Positions 24,696-34,127 of a stretch of 64,000 nt of DNA are shown piece by piece. A program made the translations under genes and the position numbers. The notes under the pieces were generated by a model. The model saw nothing but the letters and a program-made list of their open reading frames with translations. It did not search any database and was not told the origin of the DNA. How positions within the stretch are numbered: the stretch's first letter is position 1; each line of letters starts with the position of its first letter. Source of the stretch: Pseudohongiella sp. (GTDB lineage: Bacteria > Pseudomonadota > Gammaproteobacteria > Pseudomonadales > Pseudohongiellaceae); contig JAUSCD010000029.1 in the NCBI GenBank assembly GCA_030651695.1, forward strand, positions 1 to 64,000. The letters run 5' to 3'.

Positions 24696-25580
24696 TCAAA
24701 AGCTCAGTTGCGCGGACAGATAAGCGCCGCGTTGATTGGGCGCGCCAGCTATTTCACCGAGATCGACCCACGCGGCGGTCAGAGAAACACGTTTGTTTGG
24801 AAACCAGGCAATAAAAAGATCTTTGGCATCGTCCTCTCTGAGCGCGGCAAGATTGTCAGGTTTTTGCCGGTACTCAGCGCCCACAACAATTTCGCGGGTC
24901 AGAAAAACAGCTGCCGCTATTTCACTGGTCCACTTACCACCCTGATCATCGCCGCCATATCCCAGAATGCCAAATTGATTGGCTTGGCCATATCTCATAT
25001 TGACATTGAGCAGCGTGGTCCTTGATGCGATGCCGTTCAACCAGGCTTTGGCAAAACTGACGGTATAGTCAGAGCCGCCGGTATGGTCTGCACCAACAGC
25101 GCGTGCCAGCCCCTTGTCGCGTAGACTGCCATGCTCCATACCAACGGAAACTTGTGGGGCGTTTTCAAAAATGATATCCCCGAATAGTCTGAATTTGACG
25201 CCGGTTTTATCCTGTCTGACCCGCAGATCTGCAGATTTGATCACAAAGTCCTGTCTGGCGTAGCTGACCTCCACACGATTTCCAAAACTAAGGGCGCCAC
25301 CACTCACACTCAGTTCATAGTCATCTACGTCAACACGGGTTAAAAATGCAGAGCCGCCGCGTTGTCCTGCATCAGCATAACTGCCAAGAGTGGCCCACGG
25401 GATCAAGCCGCCACCGCTGGCGCCAGAAATACTGGTGACTCCGCCGGTGCCTGCAATTCGGCCATCACGTTTGAGGGCGCTGTTATCCTGAGCGTGTACA
25501 AACGGCGGGGTTAGGGCAAAACAGCAGAAGAAGCTGACAACCACCATTTTTTTTGCTGCGCCTGTTGTAGTGCCTGTCAC
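24696..25580 (-). CDS. DUF3034 family outer-membrane protein
   Basis: Unknown function. From a GTG at 25580, preceded by a near-perfect GGAGGT and only 2 bases after the cupredoxin stop, there are 294 residues: signal peptide with a cleavage site near VHAQ, a Gly/Ser-rich region, then alternating hydrophobic strands ending AYLSAQLSF, the C-terminal Phe signal typical of outer-membrane beta-barrels. The family assignment (DUF3034) is from recognition of the GGLIPWATLG...SFLTRVDVDDYEL-like pattern. It lies in an operon between a cupredoxin and a lipoprotein globin. Confidence 0.72.
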   Translation of the reverse strand: MTGTTTGAAKKMVVVSFFCCFALTPPFVHAQDNSALKRDGRIAGTGGVTSISGASGGGLIPWATLGSYADAGQRGGSAFLTRVDVDDYELSVSGGALSFGNRVEVSYARQDFVIKSADLRVRQDKTGVKFRLFGDIIFENAPQVSVGMEHGSLRDKGLARAVGADHTGGSDYTVSFAKAWLNGIASRTTLLNVNMRYGQANQFGILGYGGDDQGGKWTSEIAAAVFLTREIVVGAEYRQKPDNLAALREDDAKDLFIAWFPNKRVSLTAAWVDLGEIAGAPNQRGAYLSAQLSF

Positions 25581-25582
25581 GC

Positions 25583-26296
25583 TCAGACCTCCGGCACCAG
25601 GGCTCTGAATCCGAAGCGTGCTTCGGGTGAGCGCACAGGTAAACTGACTCGCAACTGGCCGCCCTCGGGCGTTTCGGTGACATCGATTGCGAAACGATTG
25701 TCGGGAGTCTGAATCCAGGGATGCCATACGCTCAAGGTGCCGGGACTGGCTGATAGTCCGGCGAGTGTCAGATTGCCGTGCTCATCGCTGATAGCACTGG
25801 AAGCGGACTGACTGACGTAGATGTAGGCCACCATGCTGTCGTGAATATTGCAGCCCAGTACTGCAATGCCCGGTTTGTCGAACAGCACAGGCTCAATACT
25901 TTCGTCTGCATACAGTGGCGTGGAAAACTGTTTGATATCGGAGAACGAATAAACATGGTGACGAACGTTGTCGCTGTTCGGAAAATTCACCGACTGACCG
26001 ACTTCTATCAGCAGAACCATAGGGACAAAGCGTCGTTCAATCTGATCGATGACAGCAACAGGCGCGGAAGCGGCGCTGGTTGCTGTGGTGCCAGCCTGAT
26101 CAACGCTCAGTTCGATAACAGCACCTGCCACCGGATTTTCCTGTTCATCGACTAACACCAGGGTTATATCAAATGCCTGCGACTGAGCAGTCCAGCCCAA
26201 CGCAAGAGAACCTGAAATGATGCATACGTTTATGTATGACAGCCGGGCGCTTATAGCGGCCACCATGTGTCGGGAAGAGTGTAAATACTCTCGCAT
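25583..26296 (-). CDS. Exported cupredoxin-like protein (methylamine-utilization-type)
   Basis: Predicted periplasmic type 1 copper protein, 237 residues. After a signal segment (about 20-42, ending QAF) comes a beta-rich region with candidate copper ligands: His in VRHHVYSF and Cys, His and Met in GCNIHDSM (C-x2-H-x2-M). A C-terminal Ig-like or carboxypeptidase-regulatory-like part follows. Such proteins are often annotated as methylamine utilization proteins, but no mau genes are present here. AGGT lies 9 bases before the ATG. First gene of the operon with DUF3034 and globin, divergent from the cyclase. Natural partner unknown. Confidence 0.75.
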   Translation of the reverse strand: MREYLHSSRHMVAAISARLSYINVCIISGSLALGWTAQSQAFDITLVLVDEQENPVAGAVIELSVDQAGTTATSAASAPVAVIDQIERRFVPMVLLIEVGQSVNFPNSDNVRHHVYSFSDIKQFSTPLYADESIEPVLFDKPGIAVLGCNIHDSMVAYIYVSQSASSAISDEHGNLTLAGLSASPGTLSVWHPWIQTPDNRFAIDVTETPEGGQLRVSLPVRSPEARFGFRALVPEV

Positions 26297-26385
26297 AGGT
26301 TACGTACCTGCGTGTGTGGCCAGACCTCCATTGTCGCGGGCACGTTAATTGGTGTTTTGTCACTGACTCGCCAAAGTTGGGTCAG

Positions 26386-26414
26386 TTGTTATTAAGACGA
26401 ATTCTGCCTATCTT
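26386..26414 (+). promoter_or_regulatory. Candidate promoter of the adenylate cyclase gene
   Basis: TTGTTA (26386-26391), exact 17-base spacer, TATCTT (26409-26414), 33 bases before the ATG at 26447. An inverted repeat TTGAAT-CA-ATTCAA (26421-26434) lies at the predicted transcription start and could be an operator. Confidence 0.4.
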
Positions 26415-26446
26415 ATGACGTTGAATCAATTCAAATCGGACCCTTG

Positions 26447-28498
26447 ATGCGCCTGGTAAAACAAACAACCCAGCTATTGCGCCTGCCAGTCAGCAGTATC
26501 CGGTCCCGCCTGATAATTTTTTTATTGCTGCTTATGTTGCCGGTGCTTGCGGGTATCTACTGGTTTGTCAGTCAGGAAAACCAGCGATATACCGACGAAA
26601 CCATCAATTCATACCTCGCTATCGGCACGCAGGTGTTCGAATTTAGCCGCACTGAGCATATCAACACACTTCTGACCGTCAGCAGCGCACTGACGCGCGA
26701 CTGGGGTTTCAGAAACGCCTTTGGTGCTGCAGATCAGGCCACGATACTGGACGCCGCAGAGAATCTGCTGATGCGCTCGTTTGAGGCCGCAGACGTGATG
26801 CTGATTTCCGATATGCAGGGGCGCGTGATTGTTGATACCGCAGACCAGGGATTTGAACAATTGTCCGGAAGCTGGCAGGCGTTGATGGATCGCGCTGCGT
26901 CCAGCAACGACGGCGTTGCCGAGGCCGTGCTGACCATTGCGCAGAAACCCTATCAGGTGACAGTGATTCCTTTGTTTTTGCCAGCCCCGGTTGCCTGGAT
27001 ATTTGCCGGTTTTCCGCTCGATGACAAGTTTGTGCAAAACATCAAACGCACCACTGCGTCCGACGTTTCTGTGCTGCGTTACTCTGGTGATATTGAGTCT
27101 CCGGTTACAGGCACAGTCATCGCGTCAACATTGTCCGGGCGCGATGCCGATTTGACGTTGAGTCAACTTGATCCCACACAGATCCGTGACACGCAAAGAA
27201 TCCGGTTGCAAGACGCAGAGTACGGCACGCTCCTGAGGCCTCTGTCGGCAGATACTGATCAGGGTGAATTGATTCTGGCAGTGATCCAGCGGTCTTATCG
27301 TGAAAATGAAGCCAACCTGGCCCAGCTGCGTGATCGTCTTTTCCAGTTCTCGCTGGCAGTTGTATGTTTAAGCCTGGTTGCTGTGATCATTCTGGCCAGA
27401 AGCTTTACGCGTCCGATAGTGATACTGGCAGACCGGGTCAAAATGATAGAGCAGGGAGACTACAAAGCAGGCGCTGCGCGCCGCTCTGCCGGCGGCGCCA
27501 ATGATGAGCTTGCGCAACTGGATTCATCTGTTACGGCCATGGCCAAAGGTCTTGCCGAGCGGGAGAACATGCGTGATCTGCTAGGCAAGGTGGTATCTCC
27601 CCAGATTGCCGCGGAGCTTCTTGCCAGCCAGATTGAGTTGGGGGGTGAGGAGCGTGTGGTCACCGTGCTGTTTGCCGATATACGCGGTTTTACTGCGCTA
27701 AGCGAACAACAGACGCCCTCGCAAACCTTGCATATGCTCAATCTTTGTTTCGAGCAGATATGCACTGCCATAGAAGACAGTGGCGGAGTCGTGGATAAAT
27801 TCACCGGGGATGCGGTGATGGCTCTGTTTGGTGCGCCGGTGATGCACGCTGATGATGCCGTGCGGGCAGGCCAGGCGATTGCGGCGATTGAGGCTGCGCT
27901 TGAGAGATTGAAAGATGATCCGCGGTTGCCTGCCGCCGGACTGTCCATCGGGCTTGGCATACACACCGGGCTTGTTGTTGCCGGCAACATGGGGTCACAA
28001 AACAGGATGAACTACACCGTTATCGGTGATGCCGTGAATCTGGCGGCAAGACTGGAAAGCCTGACCCGCGTTTATGGTGTATCCAATCTGATCAGTGAAG
28101 AGTTTGTTGCTGCAATGGGGGACAGCGCCAACGATTTTGATATACAGGAGCTGGATCTGGTGCGGGTCAAAGGCAAACGTGAAACTTCCCGCCTGCTAAC
28201 CATGATAGGACCGGCTGCATCAGCGCCGGCTGGCAACCGTCTAACAGCACCCGCTACCGGGCAGCCGAAAAGTTCTGGTGCGGATGCTGATGGCAGCCGT
28301 GCCCGCTTTGATCAGATGCTCAATTGCTACAGAAACGGGCAGTGGGAGCAGGCGCTTGATATACTGCGCGCTCTTGAAAGCGAAGACAGCGGAGCTCTGC
28401 CATCAGGTTTGTATCGCATGTACCAGCACAGAATACTGGAGTTGCGCGCCAATCCGCCCGCAAACTGGGATGGTGTGTTCGATTTTGCACAAAAATGA
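26447..28498 (+). CDS. Membrane-anchored class III adenylate cyclase with HAMP domain
   Basis: Predicted to make cAMP in response to a periplasmic signal. The 683 residues comprise a membrane helix (about 24-44), a periplasmic sensor region of some 260 residues (Cache-like by layout), a second helix (about 304-326), a HAMP linker, and the catalytic domain. Metal Asp411 (in FADIRGFT) and Asp455 (in KFTGDAVMALFG), Lys451 and Thr524 (in NYTVIGDAVNLAAR) give the Lys/Thr adenine-selecting pair of class IIIb cyclases, so the enzyme looks active. The C-terminal 80 residues resemble a helical repeat. ATG 26447 is chosen over the adjacent TTG. It is divergent from the cupredoxin-DUF3034-globin operon. 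Confidence 0.88.
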   Translation: MRLVKQTTQLLRLPVSSIRSRLIIFLLLLMLPVLAGIYWFVSQENQRYTDETINSYLAIGTQVFEFSRTEHINTLLTVSSALTRDWGFRNAFGAADQATILDAAENLLMRSFEAADVMLISDMQGRVIVDTADQGFEQLSGSWQALMDRAASSNDGVAEAVLTIAQKPYQVTVIPLFLPAPVAWIFAGFPLDDKFVQNIKRTTASDVSVLRYSGDIESPVTGTVIASTLSGRDADLTLSQLDPTQIRDTQRIRLQDAEYGTLLRPLSADTDQGELILAVIQRSYRENEANLAQLRDRLFQFSLAVVCLSLVAVIILARSFTRPIVILADRVKMIEQGDYKAGAARRSAGGANDELAQLDSSVTAMAKGLAERENMRDLLGKVVSPQIAAELLASQIELGGEERVVTVLFADIRGFTALSEQQTPSQTLHMLNLCFEQICTAIEDSGGVVDKFTGDAVMALFGAPVMHADDAVRAGQAIAAIEAALERLKDDPRLPAAGLSIGLGIHTGLVVAGNMGSQNRMNYTVIGDAVNLAARLESLTRVYGVSNLISEEFVAAMGDSANDFDIQELDLVRVKGKRETSRLLTMIGPAASAPAGNRLTAPATGQPKSSGADADGSRARFDQMLNCYRNGQWEQALDILRALESEDSGALPSGLYRMYQHRILELRANPPANWDGVFDFAQK

Positions 28499-28540
28499 GT
28501 TGCCTGCGCAGTAATCTGATCCTGAATAAAAGGACTTGTA

Positions 28541-29530
28541 ATGAAGTCAGTCGGTAAATTGCATGAGTTCATTCAATCGCAGAATCTTGACAGTGCCAGT
28601 TGGTATGTTTACCGGCAGTGTAAAGTGGCTGGTGATCAAAACATCGTGGAGCAGGATAAACCGGACGCGCACAAATCTGACGGTCTGTTACTACTGATGC
28701 CCGGTCAAGGCGCGACGACTCTGCCAAAGTATCTTGTTTACAGAGCAGAAGCCGGATTGAACAGTGTGCTGGAGGAGGTCGCCGGATCGGAACCCGACTT
28801 CAGGTCGATGTCAGATGACAAGGCAATCCAGTATCAGCTCTGGCGTATTGAAGACCTCAATAAGCTGCCCGCGCTGCAAAACCAGCTTGATAAAATGCCA
28901 GCGATGTACCCGCTGCAAAACTGGGTTACGCCTCAACACGATGTCAGTCCTGTTGACTTGCCGGGTGAACAGAATGACGGGTCTGTAATGTCAGTGCTGC
29001 TGTTCGCCCATGACCAGCTACAGCCTTTGCCGTGCCACCGTTTGCTTGCTGATCTGGCGGGCATGGATGATTACGGGTATCTTCAGCGTCTGCAGAAGAG
29101 TTTTAACATTCGTGTGGCTTCCGGGCCTGCTGATGCTACACCACATTCGGCGCGCGAATTCGGGCTTTATGTTGCTGGTTATTGGTACCATCTGAAACTG
29201 ATTGAAGGCACGTGGTTTCATGCTGATCCGGTCAGTGATCTGGACGTTAGTGTGGTTCATGACAATATGGTTGCCCCTATGTTGGGTATCACTGAGCGTC
29301 ACGATAAACGTATCGCTTACACAGGTCCCGATTGCAGTCTGGCAATGCTCCGGCAGCAAGTCGATTCAGGTCGGTGGCAGGCAGCGTGGCTGATGCCGGC
29401 ACCTTCGATTGAGGACATGATGCGTATCTCTGATCTCGGACGCGTGATGCCCGCTCATTCTGTCTGTTTCGGGCCGTTGATTGCCCCCGCTGTGTTGGCT
29501 ACCGTTGTATTAACCGAAGCCGACAGGTAA
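28541..29530 (+). CDS. Divergent DUF1015-like protein lacking the DGHHR motif
   Basis: Unknown function, 329 residues. The C-terminal half follows the DUF1015 family layout: LPCHRLLADL, YWYHLKL, SDLDVSVVHDNMVAPMLGI, a block resembling the VDSG...AWLMPAPS segment, and a closing LGRVMPAHSVCFGPLIA (family: GEVMPPKSTYFxPK). Upstream, QYQLWRIEDL aligns with the family LWxIxD, but the invariant ADGHHRYE segment that should follow is replaced by PLQNWVTPQ, and the N-terminus is about 70 residues shorter. It is therefore probably a diverged or inactive paralogue. AAGGA precedes the ATG; the glycosyltransferase gene follows after 9 bases. Confidence 0.6.
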   Translation: MKSVGKLHEFIQSQNLDSASWYVYRQCKVAGDQNIVEQDKPDAHKSDGLLLLMPGQGATTLPKYLVYRAEAGLNSVLEEVAGSEPDFRSMSDDKAIQYQLWRIEDLNKLPALQNQLDKMPAMYPLQNWVTPQHDVSPVDLPGEQNDGSVMSVLLFAHDQLQPLPCHRLLADLAGMDDYGYLQRLQKSFNIRVASGPADATPHSAREFGLYVAGYWYHLKLIEGTWFHADPVSDLDVSVVHDNMVAPMLGITERHDKRIAYTGPDCSLAMLRQQVDSGRWQAAWLMPAPSIEDMMRISDLGRVMPAHSVCFGPLIAPAVLATVVLTEADR

Positions 29531-29539
29531 GCCGTTCGT

Positions 29540-30685
29540 ATGACCCCGATGCAATCCGAAGCCCGGCAAGCCGCCATGTCAACCGCACGTTCTGCGACAC
29601 GCATTGTGCTGGTAAATCCCACCAAATTTCTGGGTAATCTGTTGTTATCCGGCGGGCTGATTCAGCAACTTTGTCAATGGTGTACCCGGCACGATAAACG
29701 GCTGCTGCTGGTGCTCGACGAAGGCTTCAAAGATCTTGTGGATGGCGTTTTCCCGGGTGCTGAACTGGTGTTTTATCCACGCAAAGCGTTGTTGCCTGGC
29801 GCGCCGGTAGTGGCGGGTGTCAAAGCCTGGTGGCGGTGTGTTGCTGCCATCCGCAGATTCAGGGCAGATCTGGCCTTTACCATTGAAGAGGATTCAGTCT
29901 GTCATCGGTTGACGCATTTCTCCGGTGCGCGTTACAAAGTCAGCAGCACCTCTCATCGCTACCACTTTGGTTTCGATCTGGTGCTGGATATTGCACGCAG
30001 CGGGCGCTCTGCGCACGAGGCTTCCATCTGGTTCAGTATCCGCGACGTGTTTCGCGCTCTGGGCATTCCTGCTGAGGGCGAGCCGGCATATCTGGTCTTA
30101 CCATCCAGACCACCTGCGGAAGCATTGCTGCGGCGCCTTGATTCATCGGGAGTGGTCTCAGAAAAACCATTGTTGCTGATCCATGCAGGAGCCAGCAAAC
30201 CCTACAAACAATGGCCGCCGCAACAGTTTGCTGAGCTGATCGGTATCGCTGCGCGCCGAGGTTATCAAGTCTGTCTTGTCGGAGCTGGTGGTGCGGATCA
30301 GCGCATCAATCGTGAAGTGCTGGCCGCATTGATGTCAGCTGCAGTTGGTTCCGGGCAGAGCGTGGACCTGGTGACAGGTATTGCCTGCACAGATTTGTGC
30401 AATCAGCTCAGCCTGACTGAACTGGCCAGTCTGATGAGTGTCAGTGCCAGAATGTTGGGCAATGATAGTGGCCCTTCGCATCTGGCCTCGGCACTGGGCG
30501 TGCCGGGTGTGGTAATCTTCGGCCCCACAGACGTCGATATTTGGCGCCCGCTGGCAGCAAACACCGTGGTGTTGGAGAAAAAGCTGTTGTGCGGTTCGAC
30601 TTGCAGCCGTCATCATTGCCCGCTCGCATACCGTTGCCTGAGTGAGATCAGTGCGACAGAGGTTGCCGGGCGTCTGGCTTTGTAA
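29540..30685 (+). CDS. Glycosyltransferase family 9 (heptosyltransferase-like)
   Basis: Predicted ADP-heptose:LPS heptosyltransferase-type enzyme, 381 residues, two Rossmann-like domains. The N-terminus [20 protein letters not shown] and the C-terminal donor-site block [25 protein letters not shown] are hallmarks; [22 protein letters not shown] matches the mid-domain motif. It may act on the LPS core or another surface glycan. It sits with rmlB, which suggests surface polysaccharide work, but no other core genes are adjacent. Confidence 0.85.
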   Translation: MTPMQSEARQAAMSTARSATRIVLVNPTKFLGNLLLSGGLIQQLCQWCTRHDKRLLLVLDEGFKDLVDGVFPGAELVFYPRKALLPGAPVVAGVKAWWRCVAAIRRFRADLAFTIEEDSVCHRLTHFSGARYKVSSTSHRYHFGFDLVLDIARSGRSAHEASIWFSIRDVFRALGIPAEGEPAYLVLPSRPPAEALLRRLDSSGVVSEKPLLLIHAGASKPYKQWPPQQFAELIGIAARRGYQVCLVGAGGADQRINREVLAALMSAAVGSGQSVDLVTGIACTDLCNQLSLTELASLMSVSARMLGNDSGPSHLASALGVPGVVIFGPTDVDIWRPLAANTVVLEKKLLCGSTCSRHHCPLAYRCLSEISATEVAGRLAL

Positions 30686-30728
30686 AATTTTCAGAACGGA
30701 ATTACTGGCAGATTTTCAGGAAACAGTT

Positions 30729-31808
30729 ATGAGTCACACCGCTTCGGCGCAATCCATTCGAATTCTGGTTACCGGCGGCGCCGGATTTATTGGTTCAGCC
30801 CTGGTGCGACACATTATTGGTGATACCAATGATTGTGTGCTGAATCTGGACAAACTGACCTACGCCGGCAATCTTGAGTCGCTGGCTGCAGCGAGCAGCA
30901 GCGAGCGTTACCGGTTTGAGCAGGCTGACATCTGTGATCGTGCCGCGCTGGACCGGATTCTGGCGGACTATAAACCTCAGGCTGTCATGCATCTGGCTGC
31001 GGAAAGCCATGTGGATCGTTCGATTGAGGGGCCGGCCGCGTTTGTTGAAACCAATATTGTAGGCACTTATACCTTGCTGGAGGCGGTGCGCACATATTGG
31101 GAAACGCTGCCAGATGCAGATAAACAGGCTTTCCGTTTTCATCACATTTCCACCGATGAGGTATACGGCGATCTGGAAAATCCGCAGGATCTGTTCACGG
31201 AAACCACGCCCTATGCGCCCAGTTCGCCCTACTCAGCCAGTAAGGCAAGTTCTGACCATCTGGTCAGAGCGTGGCGCCGAACCTACGGTTTACCAACACT
31301 GGTTACCAATTGCTCCAATAACTACGGCCCTTACCATTTTCCTGAAAAACTGATCCCGCACATCATTCTGAAGGCTATTCAGGGCCAACCGCTGCCAGTG
31401 TACGGCGACGGCCGCCAGATCCGCGATTGGTTGTATGTTGAGGATCATGCGCGGGCACTGCATAAAGTGGTACGCGAAGGCGTAGTGGGGGAGACCTACA
31501 ATATCGGGGGACACAACGAGAAGCAGAATATCGACGTGGTGCAGGCCATCTGTGCGCTGCTGGACGAGCTGCATCCCCAGTCCCCGGTGCTACCGCATTC
31601 CCGGTTGATCACCTTTGTAAAGGATCGCCCCGGTCATGATCTGCGCTATGCCATTGATGCCGGCAAGATTCAGCAGCAGCTGGGCTGGGTGCCGGAAGAG
31701 AGCTTTGAAACCGGACTGCGCAAAACCGTTGTCTGGTATCTTGAGAATTGCCAGTGGTGGCAGCGGGTGCTCAGCGGTGAATATCAGCTGCAGCGCCTTG
31801 GCGCCTGA
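30729..31808 (+). CDS. rfbB: dTDP-glucose 4,6-dehydratase
   Basis: Makes dTDP-4-keto-6-deoxyglucose for deoxysugar synthesis. From the ATG at 30729 (AGGAAA upstream) there are 359 residues: NAD-binding [20 protein letters not shown], the catalytic [12 protein letters not shown] and [15 protein letters not shown] (Tyr-x3-Lys). Length and motifs fit RmlB. rmlA, rmlC and rmlD are not adjacent, so the end product cannot be inferred. Confidence 0.95.
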   Translation: MSHTASAQSIRILVTGGAGFIGSALVRHIIGDTNDCVLNLDKLTYAGNLESLAAASSSERYRFEQADICDRAALDRILADYKPQAVMHLAAESHVDRSIEGPAAFVETNIVGTYTLLEAVRTYWETLPDADKQAFRFHHISTDEVYGDLENPQDLFTETTPYAPSSPYSASKASSDHLVRAWRRTYGLPTLVTNCSNNYGPYHFPEKLIPHIILKAIQGQPLPVYGDGRQIRDWLYVEDHARALHKVVREGVVGETYNIGGHNEKQNIDVVQAICALLDELHPQSPVLPHSRLITFVKDRPGHDLRYAIDAGKIQQQLGWVPEESFETGLRKTVVWYLENCQWWQRVLSGEYQLQRLGA

Positions 31809-31834
31809 GATTGCATCTGTCTGATTTGTGCGCT

Positions 31835-31879
31835 GGGATTTCGTGAACCGTGATTTCGCGTACCGTGATTTCGCGTACA
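31835..31879 (+). repeat. Three tandem 15-bp repeats upstream of fadB
   Basis: Three head-to-tail copies of the unit GTGATTTCGCGTACC at 31835-31849 (four mismatches), 31850-31864 and 31865-31879 (last base differs). They end 77 bases before the fadB ATG and overlap a TACAAT hexamer (31876-31881) that could be a -10. They may be a regulator array or a simple slippage repeat. Confidence 0.8.
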
Positions 31880-31956
31880 ATGCCGCACTGAATGAATTCA
31901 CATAATTTTTAACAACGTATAAACAGCGATCAACGTCATATCGGGAGAGACTGGGC

Positions 31957-34098
31957 ATGATTTATCAGGGTACAGCCATACAGGTGAAAAAGGGTTTAAC
32001 AGGTATTGCTCATCTGGTATTCGATCTGCCGGGCTCTGCAGTCAACGTCTTTAACCAATTGATGTTGGGTGAATTAAAGCAGGCCATTGCGGCTGTTGCT
32101 GCCAGCGATGCGCGCGGTCTGGTGTGTGTCAGTGCCAAGGCGACTTTCCTGGTCGGAGCGGATATCAAAGAGTTCACTGAGAATTTTAAACTCAGTGAAC
32201 CCGAGTTGCTGGAGTGGGCGGCCAGTACCAACGAAATTTTCAACGTACTGGAAGACCTGCCAATCCCGAGCGTGACGGCCATTAATGGCATGGCGCTGGG
32301 TGGCGGTCTGGAGCTGTGTCTGGCGACCGACTTCCGTGTCGCCAGCGACACCGCCATCCTGGGCTTTCCTGAAGTCAATCTGGGCATCTGCCCGGGCTTT
32401 GGTGGCACAGTGCGGGCGCCACGCCTGATGGATGCGCTGAGTGCCATTGAGTGGGTGCGAACCGGCAAACAGGTCAAGGCGCACCAGGCGCTAAGCGAAG
32501 GTGCTGTGGACGCCGTAGTGGCGTCAGACATGTTGGTTGAAGCGGCTGAAGACATGATTGAACAGGCCTTGTCAGGCGATCTGGATCTGCAGGACAGGCG
32601 GGCGCAGAAAACCGGCCCGCTGCCGATGTCAGCTGAAGAAATCAAAAAAGTTTTTTCTGAAGGGCTGGCACGTGCTGATAAAGAAGCCGGTGCGCATTAT
32701 CCAGCTGCTATCACTGCCGTAGATGCCATGTGGAAAGCCGCTGACCAGTCGCGGGCGGTGGCGTTGAAGCTTGAAAACAAGGCCTTTGTGACATTGGCGC
32801 GAGGTGAGGTAGCCGGCAATCTGGTGCAGCTGTTCCTGAACGACCAGTTCCTTAAGAGTCGTGCTAAAAAACTGTCTGCCGATGCCCGTCCGGTAAAAAA
32901 GGCGGCGGTGATGGGCGCGGGCATCATGGGTGGCGGTATTGCCTATCAGTCTGCCTTGCGTGGGACACCTATCCTGATGAAGGACATTGCACAGCAAGGT
33001 CTGGATCTGGGCGTATCAGAAGCCACCAAACTGCTGAACAAACAGCTGGAACGCGGTCGTATGGATCAGGGCAAGGTGGATAAGGTCCTGGCAGGCATCA
33101 CGCCGACACTGACCTACGACGGTTTTGATCAGGTTGATGTGATTGTTGAGGCCGTGGTGGAGAATCCGCGTGTCAAACAGATTGTATTGGCTGAAGTGGA
33201 GCAATTGGTACCAGCAACAACAGTACTGACCTCCAACACCTCTACCATTTCTATCACGTTGCTGGCGTCTGCCCTGAAACGCCCTGAGAACTTCTGTGGT
33301 ATGCACTTTTTTAACCCGGTGCCGTTGATGCCATTAGTGGAGGTGATCAGGGGCGAAAAAACCAGCTCGCAGGCGATTGCGACAACTGTTGCTTACGCGC
33401 AGTCGCTGGGCAAAACTCCGATTGTGGTGAATGACTGCCCGGGCTTTTTGGTAAACCGTATTCTGTTCCCGTATTTTGGTGCGTTCTGCCAGTTGCTGCG
33501 AGACGGTGCTGATTTCCGTGTGATTGATCAGGTCATGGAACGATTTGGCTGGCCAATGGGTCCGGCCTATTTGCTGGATGTGGTGGGCATAGACACTGCC
33601 TCACATTGTATGAAAGTGATGGCGGAAGGTTTCCCGGATCGCATGCAGTATGACTTCCGAACCGTGATTGATCATTTGTATGAGGCCGGCAGTTATGGTC
33701 AGAAAAACGACAAAGGTTTTTATCAGTATCAGAAAACTGCGGGCGGTCGTCCGGCCAAAGTATTTGATGATGCCATTCTTGATGTCATCAAACCACTGCA
33801 GCTCAAGCAGGATTCCATTTCTGAAGACGCAATACGAGAGCGTATGATGACGGCATTGTGTCTGGAAGCGGTGCGGTGCCTGGAAGATGGCATTGTCAGT
33901 TCTGCGACTGAAGTGGATATGGGCCTGTTGCTGGGCTTGGGCTATCCACGCTTCCGTGGCGGTGCACTGCGTTTTATCGACAATATGGGTGTGACGGAAT
34001 TCTGTGACATGGCTGACAAGTATGCGGATCTGGGTCCGCTTTATCAGCCCACCGCCAAGCTGCGTGAAATGGCAGCGGCCGGCAAAACGTTTTACTGA
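31957..34098 (+). CDS. fadB: Fatty acid oxidation complex subunit alpha (FadB)
   Basis: Multifunctional beta-oxidation enzyme: enoyl-CoA hydratase/isomerase in the N-terminal third (VGADIKEFTENF, INGMALGGGLELCLATDFR) and NAD-dependent 3-hydroxyacyl-CoA dehydrogenase in the rest (MGAGIMGGGIAYQSA, SNTSTISI, MHFFNPVPLMPLVEVIRG, NDCPGFLVNRI). The 713 residues align end to end with Pseudomonas-type FadB (715). Unusually no fadA thiolase follows; ttcA does. Its partner must be elsewhere. Confidence 0.95.
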   Translation: MIYQGTAIQVKKGLTGIAHLVFDLPGSAVNVFNQLMLGELKQAIAAVAASDARGLVCVSAKATFLVGADIKEFTENFKLSEPELLEWAASTNEIFNVLEDLPIPSVTAINGMALGGGLELCLATDFRVASDTAILGFPEVNLGICPGFGGTVRAPRLMDALSAIEWVRTGKQVKAHQALSEGAVDAVVASDMLVEAAEDMIEQALSGDLDLQDRRAQKTGPLPMSAEEIKKVFSEGLARADKEAGAHYPAAITAVDAMWKAADQSRAVALKLENKAFVTLARGEVAGNLVQLFLNDQFLKSRAKKLSADARPVKKAAVMGAGIMGGGIAYQSALRGTPILMKDIAQQGLDLGVSEATKLLNKQLERGRMDQGKVDKVLAGITPTLTYDGFDQVDVIVEAVVENPRVKQIVLAEVEQLVPATTVLTSNTSTISITLLASALKRPENFCGMHFFNPVPLMPLVEVIRGEKTSSQAIATTVAYAQSLGKTPIVVNDCPGFLVNRILFPYFGAFCQLLRDGADFRVIDQVMERFGWPMGPAYLLDVVGIDTASHCMKVMAEGFPDRMQYDFRTVIDHLYEAGSYGQKNDKGFYQYQKTAGGRPAKVFDDAILDVIKPLQLKQDSISEDAIRERMMTALCLEAVRCLEDGIVSSATEVDMGLLLGLGYPRFRGGALRFIDNMGVTEFCDMADKYADLGPLYQPTAKLREMAAAGKTFY

Positions 34099-34127
34099 GT
34101 TGGTATTTATATTTGAGGTAGTGGAAC

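Noticed and set aside
25581-25727. Upstream extension of the DUF3034 protein into the cupredoxin gene
   Set aside because: The open frame continues upstream, but it overlaps conserved cupredoxin codons and lacks a signal peptide at its start. GTG 25580 with GGAGGT and a signal sequence is preferred.
25583-26296. Methylamine dehydrogenase pathway membership of the cupredoxin
   Set aside because: The common annotation mentions methylamine utilization, but no mau genes are nearby, so the pathway name is not supported here.
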